Assembly: GCA_030446765.1 (NCBI GenBank) | Contig: JAUJMR010000001.1 | Coordinates: 118,668 to 151,076 of the forward strand | From: Chloroflexia bacterium | Lineage (GTDB): Bacteria; Chloroflexota; Chloroflexia; Thermobaculales; Thermobaculaceae | DNA: 32,409 nt | Direction: 5' to 3' | In this document: piece by piece, positions 15,353 through 23,716 of the stretch | Position numbering within the stretch: the first letter of the stretch is position 1 | Layout of the letters: every line of letters starts with the position of its first letter | Notes under the pieces: model-generated | Seen by the model: the letters and a program-made list of their open reading frames with translations, nothing else | Databases searched by the model: none | What the model was told of the DNA's origin: nothing | Made by a program: the position numbers and the translations under genes

Positions 15353-15963
15353 ATGACACCATCCCTTTTCTCGCTGTACTGTCAGTCGAGGCTCACCAGA
15401 TACCGGTGATCCTATGACCCTATATTGCAGGCATGCGAGCACTCGTCCCACTTACGCTACCCTCACGGTTACCCTTACAGTTAGCGGTAAGTGCGTATGG
15501 ACAGTCACCTAGCTGGGATGAGTGGGCCCGTCGGAGACAGTGGGCCGCCCCCATCGCGTCAGAACTAAGCACTCCGGTCGAGTTGCAGCAGAGCAGGCGG
15601 GCACGCTCAAGCGGAAACGCCGAAACGCGATGAGGATCCAGAGAGGTTTGACCAGGGGGCCCGCCTCGGAGAGGGGGTCCAGGTATCGGCGCACCGCTCC
15701 CTCCCACGGAATTAATGGGTACCAGCACTGCATCCGCTCACCACAGACACGACAAGACCAGGGCGGTCATTCGTGGGGCTATAACTTGAACCAGGGGTGT
15801 GCGAATAACCGGAGGCAGAGTCGCGGCTGTGACCTATGCCTTGGCGTGGTCCGCGTGTGAGCTCTTTGGATGCGCGATAAACGCACACTCCGGCTTCAAC
15901 GACAAGAGCGGGTCTTCTACGATGGCTCTGTCCGGGGCCTGATAGCGACGATGGGCAGATGGC
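15353..15963. other. Gene-free stretch, no recognised content
   Basis: About 600 bases without a recognisable gene in any of the six frames. The open frames here are short, Arg/Pro-rich and unlike known proteins. Near 15456-15491 there are three imperfect 12-base units (GCTACCCTCACG, GTTACCCTTACA, GTTAGCGGTAAG), and CTTAC/GTAAG can pair inside them. The end next to 15353 should contain the cupin gene's promoter. The rest may be decayed sequence, in line with the broken genes that follow. Confidence 0.3.
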
Positions 15964-16644
15964 CTACCGGCGACGTGCAACCAGTGGGAACTCATCGAGC
16001 ATGCTCTCCTGGCACAGGACCGCAAGCACGTCCCCGTCCTGAATGCGTTCCTCCGGTGCAGGGGCGGCAATTGTCTCGTCGCCCCGCTGGATCGCTAGTG
16101 CAATAAACGCCGGATCTGCCGCGCTCAGACGGAGCACATCGAGCGTGTGTCCCACCCACTCATCCGGCGCGAGTAGCTTGTTGATGCCAATCTGGCTGCT
16201 CAGCTCGATGTGCTCCGTGATTCCAGGTGCACGTAGGCTGCGAGCAAGCATCTCGCCGCTCGACTCTTCGGGACAGATCACGTCGTGCGCGCCGACTCGC
16301 TGCAGGATGGTGCCATTCAGCCATGTGGTGGCCCGCGTTATGACGCGGCGCACGCCCGCCTCGAGAAGAAGCGTCGTAGTCAGGATGCTCGCCTCGATAT
16401 CGGCGCCGATCGCCACCACTGCGACGTCAGCCTCGTCAAGGCCGAACTCTTTCACATCCGCAACATCGTACAACTCTGCCTGCAAGACGTGCGTCAACTG
16501 ATCTTTCGCGTGTTGGACCTGTTCCTCCTGGCAGTCAATGCCTTACACTTCGTGCCCCCACCCTGCGAGCGTCATCGCCACCGTTAGGCCGAAGCGGCCC
16601 AGACTGATGACCGCGACCTGTTGGACGCTGCAGTGATTGAGCAT
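15964..16644 (-). pseudogene. TrkA/KtrA-type potassium uptake regulator broken by a stop codon
   Basis: From the ATG at 16644 the frame reads MLNHCSVQQVAVISLGRFG (normally VIGLGRFG), then MTLAGWGHEV, a TAA at 16543-16545, and then GIDCQEEQVQHAKDQ. It continues in the same frame through VAVVAIGADIEASILTTTLLLEAG and VITRATT (RCK_N domain) to a C-terminal RCK_C domain ending near LDEFPLVARRR. No frame change is needed, so a single nonsense codon interrupts an otherwise full gene of about 226 codons. An internal TTG at 16497 could restart translation, but that product lacks the nucleotide-binding loop. The intact protein would gate a Trk/Ktr potassium channel in response to NAD(H) or ATP. No channel gene is adjacent. 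Confidence 0.75.
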
Positions 16645-17144
16645 CAGCGCACAGCGATACGGCCCGCCGCGCTCTCACCGTCGTCCACGTGTCGACGGCG
16701 AACGCGTCGAAGGCCACGCGCTGAAGAACCGTCCGCCAGGTGCGATCCCAAATCGACAGCCCGGTCTTTCCTACCCCAGCTCTGGGGATCACTCACGCCC
16801 AATACCCCGATCGACACATCGCTGCCCGTCATGGCAGCAAGGGAAAGCGCGACCGAACTCACTGGGACAGGGAGGGATCGAACATGCGAGCATAGCAGCC
16901 CATATCCGGCTCCTACGCCCCAACCGACCAGATATCCCAAGGGTCCTTCGAGGCCGGCCCTGCGGTTCTCGGCGGTCTCATCCATCGGTCCGCTGACGCT
17001 GTTTGCAAGAGATTGCACGCCAAGCTTGGCCGCCAGCGCACCGATTACCTGCGCCAGCACTGAGTTCGACGGTCTCGACCGCACCGCCACGTCTCCGTAA
17101 TTCGCGATGTTCAGAGCGGAGCTTCCGACCGCTCTTGTGGCCAT
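16644..17144 (-). pseudogene. Gly-rich membrane protein of unknown function, probably frameshifted
   Basis: From an ATG at 17144 the frame reads MATRAVGSSALNIANYGDVAVRS, then QVIGALAAKLG, NRRAGLEGPLGYLVGWGVGAGYGLL and VSSVALSLAAMTGSDVSIGVLGVSDPQSWG. There are two or three hydrophobic Gly-rich segments, as in small inner-membrane proteins loosely like DUF1440 proteins. After SHLADG near 16730 the residues become Arg-rich. A neighbouring frame instead continues VLQRVAFDAFAVD, which is more like the expected helical end, so a frameshift is likely. Against this, the listed frame ends in TGATG, overlapping the TrkA start, which would be normal coupling. I favour decay but am not certain. Confidence 0.45.
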
Positions 17145-17413
17145 ACCTGCAGGCGTTGGATCAGACACGGACCGTACCCTTATCTTGCCTGTAGCTGCGG
17201 CGTGTGGCCGCACCCGGGTCTAACAGAGTTGTCGTGATGCTGTGGCGGAAAACGACCTCCGCGTCTTCTGAGCAGCGTCAACTGCCCTAAGCCGCTGTAC
17301 CCGCGACAATCGCAATCCGGGTATTTGCCGATCCGGCAGCGACAGGCGACTGAATCAAACGCAGCTTGCCGAAAGACTCTATACTGTTGCGCGCATGCAT
17401 GGGGGATGAGTAG

Positions 17414-18475
17414 TTGGAACGATCGATGGCGGCGGTGGTGCAGTATGGCCCACAGCCCGGCGAGGTGGAATTGCGGGAGGTACCGGTACCTGACGTTTCG
17501 GATGGCACGGTGCTGCTGCAAGTCGCGGCGGTCGGCGTGTGCGGGACTGACGTGCATCAGCTCTATCACACGCGCAAGTCCACCACTGGGTTGCCGGTCA
17601 CACTGGGTCACGAGTTTGCCGGCACCGTCGTGGCAGTGAGTTCGACCTCACATGAGTCGAATCAAGGTCGCTTTCGGGAGGGCGACCGGGTCGTGTCCGA
17701 GACGGCGGAGTACGTCTGCGGCACGTGCGCGTACTGCCGAGCCGGGCACTACAACGTCTGTCCGCATCGTCGCGGGTTCGGCTTTCGCGCCAACGGGGCA
17801 ATGGCGGCGTATGTGCGGGTCCCTGAGCGCTGCCTGCATCACCTGCCGGACGGTTTAGGCCTCGATCTGGCTGCACTGGCGGAGCCCTGCTGCGTGGCGT
17901 ACAACGCGATAGTTGAGCGCTCGCTGGTACGGCCAGGTGATTCGGTGCTCATACTTGGACCGGGACCCATTGGCCTGCTCTGCCTGGCGATGGCCCGCCT
18001 CAGTGGCGCAGGCACAATCGTTGTTGCGGGCCTCACTTCGGATGCGGCGCGGCTCGCGATGGCCTACGATGTCGGCGCCTCACAGACCGTGGATCTACAG
18101 TTGGAAGACCTTGCTGAAGTCGTTCGCAGCATCGGCGATGGTCATGGAGTAGACCTTGTTGTGGATGCATCGGGCTCCTCCCGGGCGTTGGACCCGGCAA
18201 TGGACGCCGTTCGTCCGATGGGGCACATCACGAAGGTTGGATGGGGACCGGAGCCCCTCAACGTCTCCCTCGATCCGATCGTAGCCAAGGCCGCGACACT
18301 GGCTGGTTCGTTCAGCCACACATTCAACACCTGGGAGCGCGTCATTGCGCTGCTGGCATCCGGTACGCTCGATGTCGCGCCGCTCGTAGGACTTCGGGCG
18401 CCGCTCTCCCAGTGGCGCGAGGGCTTCGAGGCGATGCACGAGGGTCGAGTGGCAAAGGCGGTCCTGCACCCGTGA
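17414..18475 (+). CDS. Zinc-dependent MDR alcohol/polyol dehydrogenase
   Basis: The product has 353 residues from the TTG at 17414, with GGGGGA 7 bases upstream; an ATG at 17426 is the alternative. It is a complete medium-chain dehydrogenase. Catalytic zinc ligands lie in GVCGTDVHQL (Cys43) and GHEFAG (His66, Glu67). The four-Cys structural zinc site is CGTCAYCRAGHYNVC (Cys102, 105, 108, 116). The NAD-binding fold has GPGPIGLL (182-189). It is most like sorbitol/threonine dehydrogenases and should oxidise a secondary hydroxyl of a polyol or sugar. It heads an operon: its TGA overlaps the GTG of the following TIM barrel gene. A TATACT at 17380-17385 may be its -10 element. Confidence 0.92.
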   Translation: MERSMAAVVQYGPQPGEVELREVPVPDVSDGTVLLQVAAVGVCGTDVHQLYHTRKSTTGLPVTLGHEFAGTVVAVSSTSHESNQGRFREGDRVVSETAEYVCGTCAYCRAGHYNVCPHRRGFGFRANGAMAAYVRVPERCLHHLPDGLGLDLAALAEPCCVAYNAIVERSLVRPGDSVLILGPGPIGLLCLAMARLSGAGTIVVAGLTSDAARLAMAYDVGASQTVDLQLEDLAEVVRSIGDGHGVDLVVDASGSSRALDPAMDAVRPMGHITKVGWGPEPLNVSLDPIVAKAATLAGSFSHTFNTWERVIALLASGTLDVAPLVGLRAPLSQWREGFEAMHEGRVAKAVLHP

Positions 18476-19557
18476 GTCTCGACATCGTCCCCAGTGAGAG
18501 GGAGGCTCTGAGGTGTGCGGACTTCGGCCTCGCAGCGTACAGTTTCCCGTTTACGTGCGGCTTGGCCTCGCGGGACGGCGTGCGTGTGGGATCGCAACGC
18601 CTCGATGCGTACGGCCTCGTGTCCTTAGCCTCGTCGTGGGGGATGACAAATCTGGAACTGCCTCTGACCGCGGTACTTTCGGGAGCGTCTGGTGACAGTC
18701 TCGATGAGTTCCGCGAGGCCCTGAGAGGAGCTGACCTCTCGCTAACGGTGGACAGTGGTGTCATTGAGGAGGAAGCGCTGGCCGCGCTCCTCCCGCTTGC
18801 AGCACGAGCCGGGGCTCGGGTCGTACGGGCAATGCCGAGCGCCGTGCTAGAAGGTGCGCGGGCGGCTCTGGAAGTTGGTTGGGCGGCGTATATGGCGGAG
18901 CTGTGCCGCCGGCTCGAACGATTGAGGCCCTCTCTGGAAGCTCACGACCTGGTCCTTGCGATCGAAAACCACCAGGATGCGACTTCCGACGACCTCCTCG
19001 CGCTGTGTGAGGCGGGCGGTGAGCGGGTCGGCGTTACCCTTGATGTCGCGAATCCGCTTGCCGTTGGCGAGGACCCGCTGGCATTCGCACACAAGGTTGC
19101 GCACCGGGTGCGCAACGTTCATCTCAAAGATTATCGGGTGTATCCTACCGAGTCCGGGTACCGCCTGGTGCGCTGCGCCCTGGGTGAGGGGGCAGTGCCG
19201 CTGAAGGAGCTAATCCGCCTACTGCGGGAACTGGCGCCCGAAGCTCCCCAGCATGTCGAGCTTGCGGCGCTCCACGCGCGCCATATCCGCCTGTTCGAGG
19301 ACGACTGGTGGAACGGTTATCCGCCTCGCGACGCTCGGAGCCTCATGCCGGTATTGCGGCTCGTCGCGCGCCATGCGTGCCCACAAGGGGAGGATTGGCG
19401 AACGCCGTGGGAGCGCTGCGAACCAGCCGAGGCGATCGTACGCTACGAGCGTGAGCAGTTCGAACAGAGTGTCCGGTTCCTGTGCGGCGAGACGGCGAGC
19501 CGCTCCATGCCCAATGAGAGTGGAGAAGCGCAACCAGCCAACAAGCACGAAGCCTGA
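18472..19557 (+). CDS. Sugar phosphate isomerase/epimerase family (TIM barrel)
   Basis: The product has 361 residues from the GTG at 18472, overlapping the preceding stop in GTGA; upstream extension of this frame only covers the dehydrogenase gene. The fold is that of AP endonuclease 2/xylose-isomerase-like enzymes. Signatures are LAIENHQDATSDDLLAL (metal-ligand Glu and His region), VGVTLDVANPLAVGEDP, VRNVHLKDYRVYP (His and Lys-Asp) and the late HVELAALHARHIRLFEDDWWNGYPPR. It is longer than the copies at 7514 and 20784, with an extra C-terminal section from about residue 275 that carries the DDWWNGYPPR segment. The likely role is isomerisation, dehydration or cleavage of the oxidised sugar made by the adjacent dehydrogenase. 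Confidence 0.9.
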   Translation: MSLDIVPSEREALRCADFGLAAYSFPFTCGLASRDGVRVGSQRLDAYGLVSLASSWGMTNLELPLTAVLSGASGDSLDEFREALRGADLSLTVDSGVIEEEALAALLPLAARAGARVVRAMPSAVLEGARAALEVGWAAYMAELCRRLERLRPSLEAHDLVLAIENHQDATSDDLLALCEAGGERVGVTLDVANPLAVGEDPLAFAHKVAHRVRNVHLKDYRVYPTESGYRLVRCALGEGAVPLKELIRLLRELAPEAPQHVELAALHARHIRLFEDDWWNGYPPRDARSLMPVLRLVARHACPQGEDWRTPWERCEPAEAIVRYEREQFEQSVRFLCGETASRSMPNESGEAQPANKHEA

Positions 19558-19582
19558 GCTGTCCGTAAATGAGGAGGAGCAC

Positions 19583-20617
19583 ATGGCGATTACCGGCACT
19601 CATGCGGTGATGCCGAAGCCATACGTGGTCGGGACCGAGCAGTTCGAAGTTGCCGATCCCGGACCTGAGCGGGTGCTCATTGAGACGGAGGCCAGCGCGA
19701 TTAGCGCAGGGACAGAACTGGCCATCTACACGGGCGTCCACCAGTGGCTGGCGGACCCGAACCGCACTTGGCCAAAGTTTCCGTTCGTCCCCGGATACAG
19801 TGCGGTCGGGCGCATCATCGCTGTCGGGGAGAGGGTGGACATATTCGCCCCCGGCCAGCGCGTCATTTACAGTGGTCGACACGCGAGCCACGCACTCGTG
19901 GATCTCGGAGCCGCATCACCCCTCATCGCTCCAATCGCCGAGCACGTACCCGCGTCTGCCGCCGCGTGTGCTCCGCTTGCCCAGTTCCCACTGGCTGCGC
20001 TCGTTCGCAGCGGTCAGGCGCTTGGGCAGTCGGTCGCGGTGCTTGGCCTTGGCATGATCGGCCAGCTGACGCTTCGCTTGTTCGCCGCCGCCGGTGCCTA
20101 TCCGCTGATCGGTATGGATCCCGTCGCCTTCCGCCGGGAGCGCGCACTGGCTGCTCCTGGCGTGAAGGCGCTGGATCCGGGTGCAGGCGACGTACTAGCT
20201 CTTCTGCGTTCTCTGAATGACGACGCACTACCGGACATTGTTGTGGATGCCACGGGCGTTCCCTCTGCCGTTAACCTTGCGATGTCGGCGGTAAGGGATG
20301 GCGGCAAAGTCATCATGGTCGGCAGCCCGCGCGGCATCGCGGGGGACGTCGACTTCTACCACAACCTGCACGGGCGTTCTATCTCCCTGATCGGCGCTCA
20401 CGGCTCATCGATCGGCGCAGAACCCCGCGAGGGCTTTCCCTTTACGCGTAAGCGCGCCTTACGCCTGATCGTGCACCTGTTGGAGAGCGGCAGGCTCCGG
20501 GCGGACGACCTGGTCTCCCATCATGTCCATACCAGCGATATCGGCAGTATGTATGAGGGACTGCTCAACCGTCCCGAGCAGTTTCAGGGGGTCACGCTTC
20601 ACTGGCGTTCAGGCTGA
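19583..20617 (+). CDS. Zinc-free MDR dehydrogenase (BchC-like)
   Basis: The product has 344 residues from the ATG at 19583, with GGAGGAG about 4 bases upstream, placing it 25 bases after the isomerase gene. It is a medium-chain dehydrogenase without the Cys zinc clusters. The N-terminal domain has ISAGTELAIYTGVHQWLADP and FVPGYSAVGRI, features of the BchC-like and sugar-dehydrogenase subgroup. The cofactor loop is GLGMIGQL (155-162). VVDATGVPSAVNLAMSAVRDGGKVIMVGSPRG follows, and the YHNLHGRSISLIGAHGSS segment is typical of this subgroup. It is probably an NAD(P)-linked oxidoreductase of a sugar or polyol, third gene of the operon. It converges with the minus-strand isomerase gene. Confidence 0.9.
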   Translation: MAITGTHAVMPKPYVVGTEQFEVADPGPERVLIETEASAISAGTELAIYTGVHQWLADPNRTWPKFPFVPGYSAVGRIIAVGERVDIFAPGQRVIYSGRHASHALVDLGAASPLIAPIAEHVPASAAACAPLAQFPLAALVRSGQALGQSVAVLGLGMIGQLTLRLFAAAGAYPLIGMDPVAFRRERALAAPGVKALDPGAGDVLALLRSLNDDALPDIVVDATGVPSAVNLAMSAVRDGGKVIMVGSPRGIAGDVDFYHNLHGRSISLIGAHGSSIGAEPREGFPFTRKRALRLIVHLLESGRLRADDLVSHHVHTSDIGSMYEGLLNRPEQFQGVTLHWRSG

Positions 20618-20783
20618 GACTCGCACGGCGTAGCGGCCGTGACCTGGCAGTCGCGGCTCTCCGTGGCTACCCCCAGACATCGTCCAGACGAAGCGGCCTA
20701 GGCAGAGCTTCCGAGAGGTTTGTGACCGATCGAAACGAGCGGCCGACAGGTTGTGAACGAGCTAGTGCCAATCGGTCGCCGCG

Positions 20784-21662
20784 CTACACGCCTATGCTCT
20801 GCAGATACTGACGGCTGACTGTCGCGCTCTCGAGGGCCGTCGATTTCTGGGTTACGTCCGTCTCGGCTATCACCCAGCCGCTGAAGCCCGCCTCGGCAAG
20901 GACGCCGAACAGTGCGGGGAAATCAACTGAGCCTTCTCCAAGTTCGGCAAATACGCCGTTCCGATTGAACGTCCGGTAGTCCCAGCCCTCGTCCCTGCCA
21001 CGGGAAACCACCGAGTCGTGCACGTCCTTCAGATGCATCGTCCGAATGCGGCTAGCGTACGTCCGGGCGAATGCAAGCACGTCCGCGCCGGTCCACGCGA
21101 GATGACCCGTGTCCGGCCCCAGAAACAGAAGATCTGGGTCGGTTACTGAGAGCAGGCGGTCTACTTCCTCGCGGGTTTCGATTACCGTGCCGACGTGGTT
21201 ATGGAAGCAACTCCGCACATCGTACTCCGAGGTGAGCGCCGCCACTGCATTCAGCGTCGAACCGAAGCACTCCCACTCAGCGTCGGTCATCCCATCTTCC
21301 GCGCGCACGTGTCCCGCAAGTTCGCTTCGGGTCTTACCATTACGTGCCACGTAATCGAAGCCGCTCGCGGCCACGTACAACTCGGTGCAGCCGAGTGTCT
21401 GTGCGAATCGCGCCTGCTGCTCGGCCGCGCCGAGAATAGTCGCGCGCTGGTCTTCGCGCCAGAACTCCGCACTGAAATAGCCCGGCGCCGGTCGAAGTCC
21501 ATGCTTCGTATACAGTTCGGCGGTCTGTTCTGCGGTGCGACCGTTCTTTGGCCCCGCCGGCGCTCCGTCGTAGCCGGCTTGTGCGATCTCCTCAAGGATC
21601 TGTTCTTCCGGGTATGTGCTATCCCACGTGATCTGGCCGCAGCCAACGAACACGCCATCCAT
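20784..21662 (-). CDS. IolE-like TIM barrel (inosose dehydratase/sugar isomerase family)
   Basis: The product has 292 residues from the ATG at 21662, with CAGGAG 6 bases upstream; a TTG two codons earlier is less likely. It has the AP endonuclease 2/IolE fold. It begins VFVGCGQITW and continues with EEIAQAGYDGAPAGPKN, ELYVAASG, the metal-binding CFHNHVGTVIET, LFLGPDTGHLAWTGAD, IRTMHLKDV and WVIAETDVTQ with the final Glu. The GPDTGHLAW and HNHVGT segments are like inosose dehydratases. It should act on inosose or a similar keto-sugar in the cytoplasm with a divalent metal. It has its own promoter (21740-21768). It is related to the enzyme at 7514-8359, but the two are clearly distinct. Confidence 0.9.
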   Translation of the reverse strand: MDGVFVGCGQITWDSTYPEEQILEEIAQAGYDGAPAGPKNGRTAEQTAELYTKHGLRPAPGYFSAEFWREDQRATILGAAEQQARFAQTLGCTELYVAASGFDYVARNGKTRSELAGHVRAEDGMTDAEWECFGSTLNAVAALTSEYDVRSCFHNHVGTVIETREEVDRLLSVTDPDLLFLGPDTGHLAWTGADVLAFARTYASRIRTMHLKDVHDSVVSRGRDEGWDYRTFNRNGVFAELGEGSVDFPALFGVLAEAGFSGWVIAETDVTQKSTALESATVSRQYLQSIGV

Positions 21663-21739
21663 GGGCAACTCCTGACAGATGCAATTGCGCGGCGTCCAGG
21701 GCTAGTCGATAACGCCACTCATGTTGACTATGAGAAGGG

Positions 21740-21768
21740 AGTCTAGTCCATAGGCAGGAGATCGTCAA
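21740..21768 (-). promoter_or_regulatory. Promoter of the IolE-like gene
   Basis: On the minus strand TTGACG (21768-21763), a 17-base spacer and TAGACT (21745-21740) form a good sigma-70-type promoter. The start point would be near 21733, leaving a leader of about 70 bases before the ATG. Confidence 0.6.
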
Positions 21769-21953
21769 ATGCCGAGCGGAAGAGTGAGCCAGGTGTCTTG
21801 CAAGTAGGACTACCGTCCAGAGCGCCGCATTGAGGCCCAACGGGGGCGCTCGTAACAAGCTATCGCCAAGCAGTCCTAATACGGGGGCCGCCGCGACCAT
21901 CCCGCCTGCTACTTACGGCCGACCCACTGGAGCCACCGTGGCTGTCGACACCG

Positions 21954-22487
21954 CTACTTGGGCAAGAGGATCAGGATTACGGAGCCAGTCGCCTGCACCG
22001 GGTATGACTCCGCGACCGGACCGTCGAACCACGCGCGAACTCGGCGACCCTGCCGGAGGTCCTTCGCGGATCCCGCGGTAATGGCTCCGCCCTGCTGCTT
22101 CAGGATACGCGTCTGGACATGGATGTTCACCTGCGCCTTAGCGGAACCGGACTGCGCCGCCGGGTCCTCCTCGATCAAAAGCGCGACAAGGGCATTACCA
22201 CCAGGTGCCTGGCCGGACGCATGGCCGCTGGACACAGGTTTGTCCGGGTCGCCCGCGTCCGGTTGGCGCGCGGGGGCCGTTCCGTAATACACGTCCGTGA
22301 TCTCTCCCGTGATGTCAGGCGCTGCGGACGGGACGGATGTCCCAGCATTTGCCGGGTCGTTCCCGCCGAAAAGTGACGTGGAGCCCGGGATGATCCAGTA
22401 CATCGCACCCGCAACCGCGAGGAGTGTAAGCCCGGCGGCCACCAGCAGCCCAAGTCGATGGTCGCGTCGTGCGTGCTGTGCCAACAC
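21954..22487 (-). CDS. Membrane-anchored YobA/DUF3221-like protein
   Basis: The product has 177 residues from the GTG at 22487, chosen because AGGAGG lies 6 bases upstream; the frame is open to 22538. A basic N-terminus (QHARRDHRLG) leads into one transmembrane helix (LLVAAGLTLLAVAGAMYWII), so the rest is outside the membrane. After a Pro/Gly-rich linker come strands ITGEITDVYYGT, ALVALLIEED and AQVNIHVQTRIL. The ending GRRVRAWFDGPVAESYPVQATGSVILI resembles the C-terminal signature of DUF3221/YobA proteins (VWFDG.VAESYP). The function of that family is unknown. It is transcribed alone and divergent from the ArsR gene. Confidence 0.7.
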   Translation of the reverse strand: MLAQHARRDHRLGLLVAAGLTLLAVAGAMYWIIPGSTSLFGGNDPANAGTSVPSAAPDITGEITDVYYGTAPARQPDAGDPDKPVSSGHASGQAPGGNALVALLIEEDPAAQSGSAKAQVNIHVQTRILKQQGGAITAGSAKDLRQGRRVRAWFDGPVAESYPVQATGSVILILLPK

Positions 22488-22744
22488 CTTGTACCTCCTG
22501 TGGAGCCCCGAAGCTCCCACTACTTTGGGACCGCGCATCGATCTACCTTGATCAACGACGCGGACACGAGAAAGTTCCCGGCCCAGGCTCGTCGCTGTCG
22601 TCCAGACAAGAGACTACAGCATCCCCGTTGTTGAGCGGTCTGCACCGGCGCGCGGTAACTGTGGCGAGGCTCAATTGCACTTGCTGGCAACCACGAAACC
22701 ATATAAAATATACACATATATGAAAGTGTAATAGGATGTGACGG

Positions 22745-23332
22745 ATGGTACCCGCTGATGCGCCGATGCAGGCGCTGCTCGAAACATATAAGGCGCTTGC
22801 GGACGAGACGCGGCTCCGCATTCTCGGCCTAGTGGCCGAGCGGCCCCATAATGGGCGCCAGCTCGCTGATGCGCTAGGGATCACGCAACCCGCGGTCTCT
22901 CATCACGTCGAGCGACTCCGGCGGGTCGGGCTCCTGCGGGAGCTGCGCGAGGGGAAGGAGCGCGTGTACGGCCTGAACCGGGAGCGGCTTTCCTCCCTCG
23001 CGCGCGAGCAGCTCGCGCAGACGCGCATCGAGGTCGAGGATGACACCGGACGGGTGCTCCGTGAATTCTTTGACGGTGACCGGCTAAGAAGCATCCCGGC
23101 CCAGCGCAAAAAGCGGGTCGTCGTGCTTCGCGAACTGCTCAAGCGATTCGAACCGGAGCGGCACTACGCCGAGCGTGAGGTGAACGATATCCTTGGCCGG
23201 GCGCATGAGGACGTGGCCACATTGCGACGCGAGCTGGTTATGTACGGATTCATGGATCGCGAACGCGGCGAGTACTGGCTTGCCGCATCGGAGCCCGAGC
23301 GGGGATGCAACGTTGCACAGGAGATCGCATAG
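22745..23332 (+). CDS. ArsR-type regulator with C-terminal DUF2087 domain
   Basis: The product has 195 residues from the ATG at 22745; an in-frame ATG at 22766 is possible. Residues about 8-85 form an ArsR winged helix: YKALADETRLRILGLVAERPHNGRQLADALGITQPAVSHHVERLRRVGLL, with the basic wing following. No ArsR-type Cys metal site is seen. Residues about 110-180 form a DUF2087 domain (QRKKRVVVLRELLKRFEPERHYAEREVNDILGRAHEDVATLRRELVMYGFMDRERGEYWL). It should bind DNA as a dimer; the inducer is unknown. The AT-rich tract at 22698-22720 just upstream probably holds its own promoter and operator. Confidence 0.92.
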   Translation: MVPADAPMQALLETYKALADETRLRILGLVAERPHNGRQLADALGITQPAVSHHVERLRRVGLLRELREGKERVYGLNRERLSSLAREQLAQTRIEVEDDTGRVLREFFDGDRLRSIPAQRKKRVVVLRELLKRFEPERHYAEREVNDILGRAHEDVATLRRELVMYGFMDRERGEYWLAASEPERGCNVAQEIA

Positions 23333-23340
23333 GATTGAGC

Positions 23341-23368
23341 CGGTCTGCCGGTCGGTGCAAGCAGACCG
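23341..23368. repeat. 8-bp inverted repeat between the DUF2087 genes
   Basis: CGGTCTGC (23341-23348) and GCAGACCG (23361-23368) enclose 12 bases. It lies between the ArsR-DUF2087 stop and the next DUF2087 start and may be a weak hairpin or an operator. Confidence 0.35.
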
Positions 23369-23390
23369 TAGGGAGCAAGGAAAGTCGAGC

Positions 23391-23699
23391 GTGAACGAGA
23401 AGCCGACCGACACCACCATCAGTAGGACGCACCCGGTGGTGCCTCGAAACTCACCCCAGCGGTTCTTCCGCAACAGCCGACTAGTCGCGATGCCCGTGAA
23501 GCGCAGGAACGTGCGGACGGCACTGAGCGTCATCGTCGATGACTTCGAGCCAGGTAGGTCGTACACGGAGGAAGAAGTCAACGCCATCGTGCTCCGGTAC
23601 CACAACGACTACTGTGTGCTCCGCCGGGCACTCGTGAACGAGGGAGTCCTGGAGCGGGACGCGGCAGGCCAACGGTACTGGCGCGCGGATCCCTTCTGA
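23391..23699 (+). CDS. Stand-alone DUF2087 protein
   Basis: The product has 102 residues from the GTG at 23391, with AAGGAA 8 bases upstream. The last ~75 residues are a DUF2087 domain (QRFFRNSRLVAMPVKRRNVRTALSVIVDDFEPGRSYTEEEVNAIVLRYHNDYCVLRRALVNEGVLERDAAGQRYWR), a sequence relative of the C-terminal domain of the preceding ArsR protein. It lacks a DNA-binding part. It is about 60 bases after that gene, so probably the same operon and perhaps a partner or modulator of the regulator. The biochemical role of DUF2087 is not established. Confidence 0.85.
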   Translation: MNEKPTDTTISRTHPVVPRNSPQRFFRNSRLVAMPVKRRNVRTALSVIVDDFEPGRSYTEEEVNAIVLRYHNDYCVLRRALVNEGVLERDAAGQRYWRADPF

Positions 23700-23716
23700 G
23701 GCGGCAATGTGATTTT

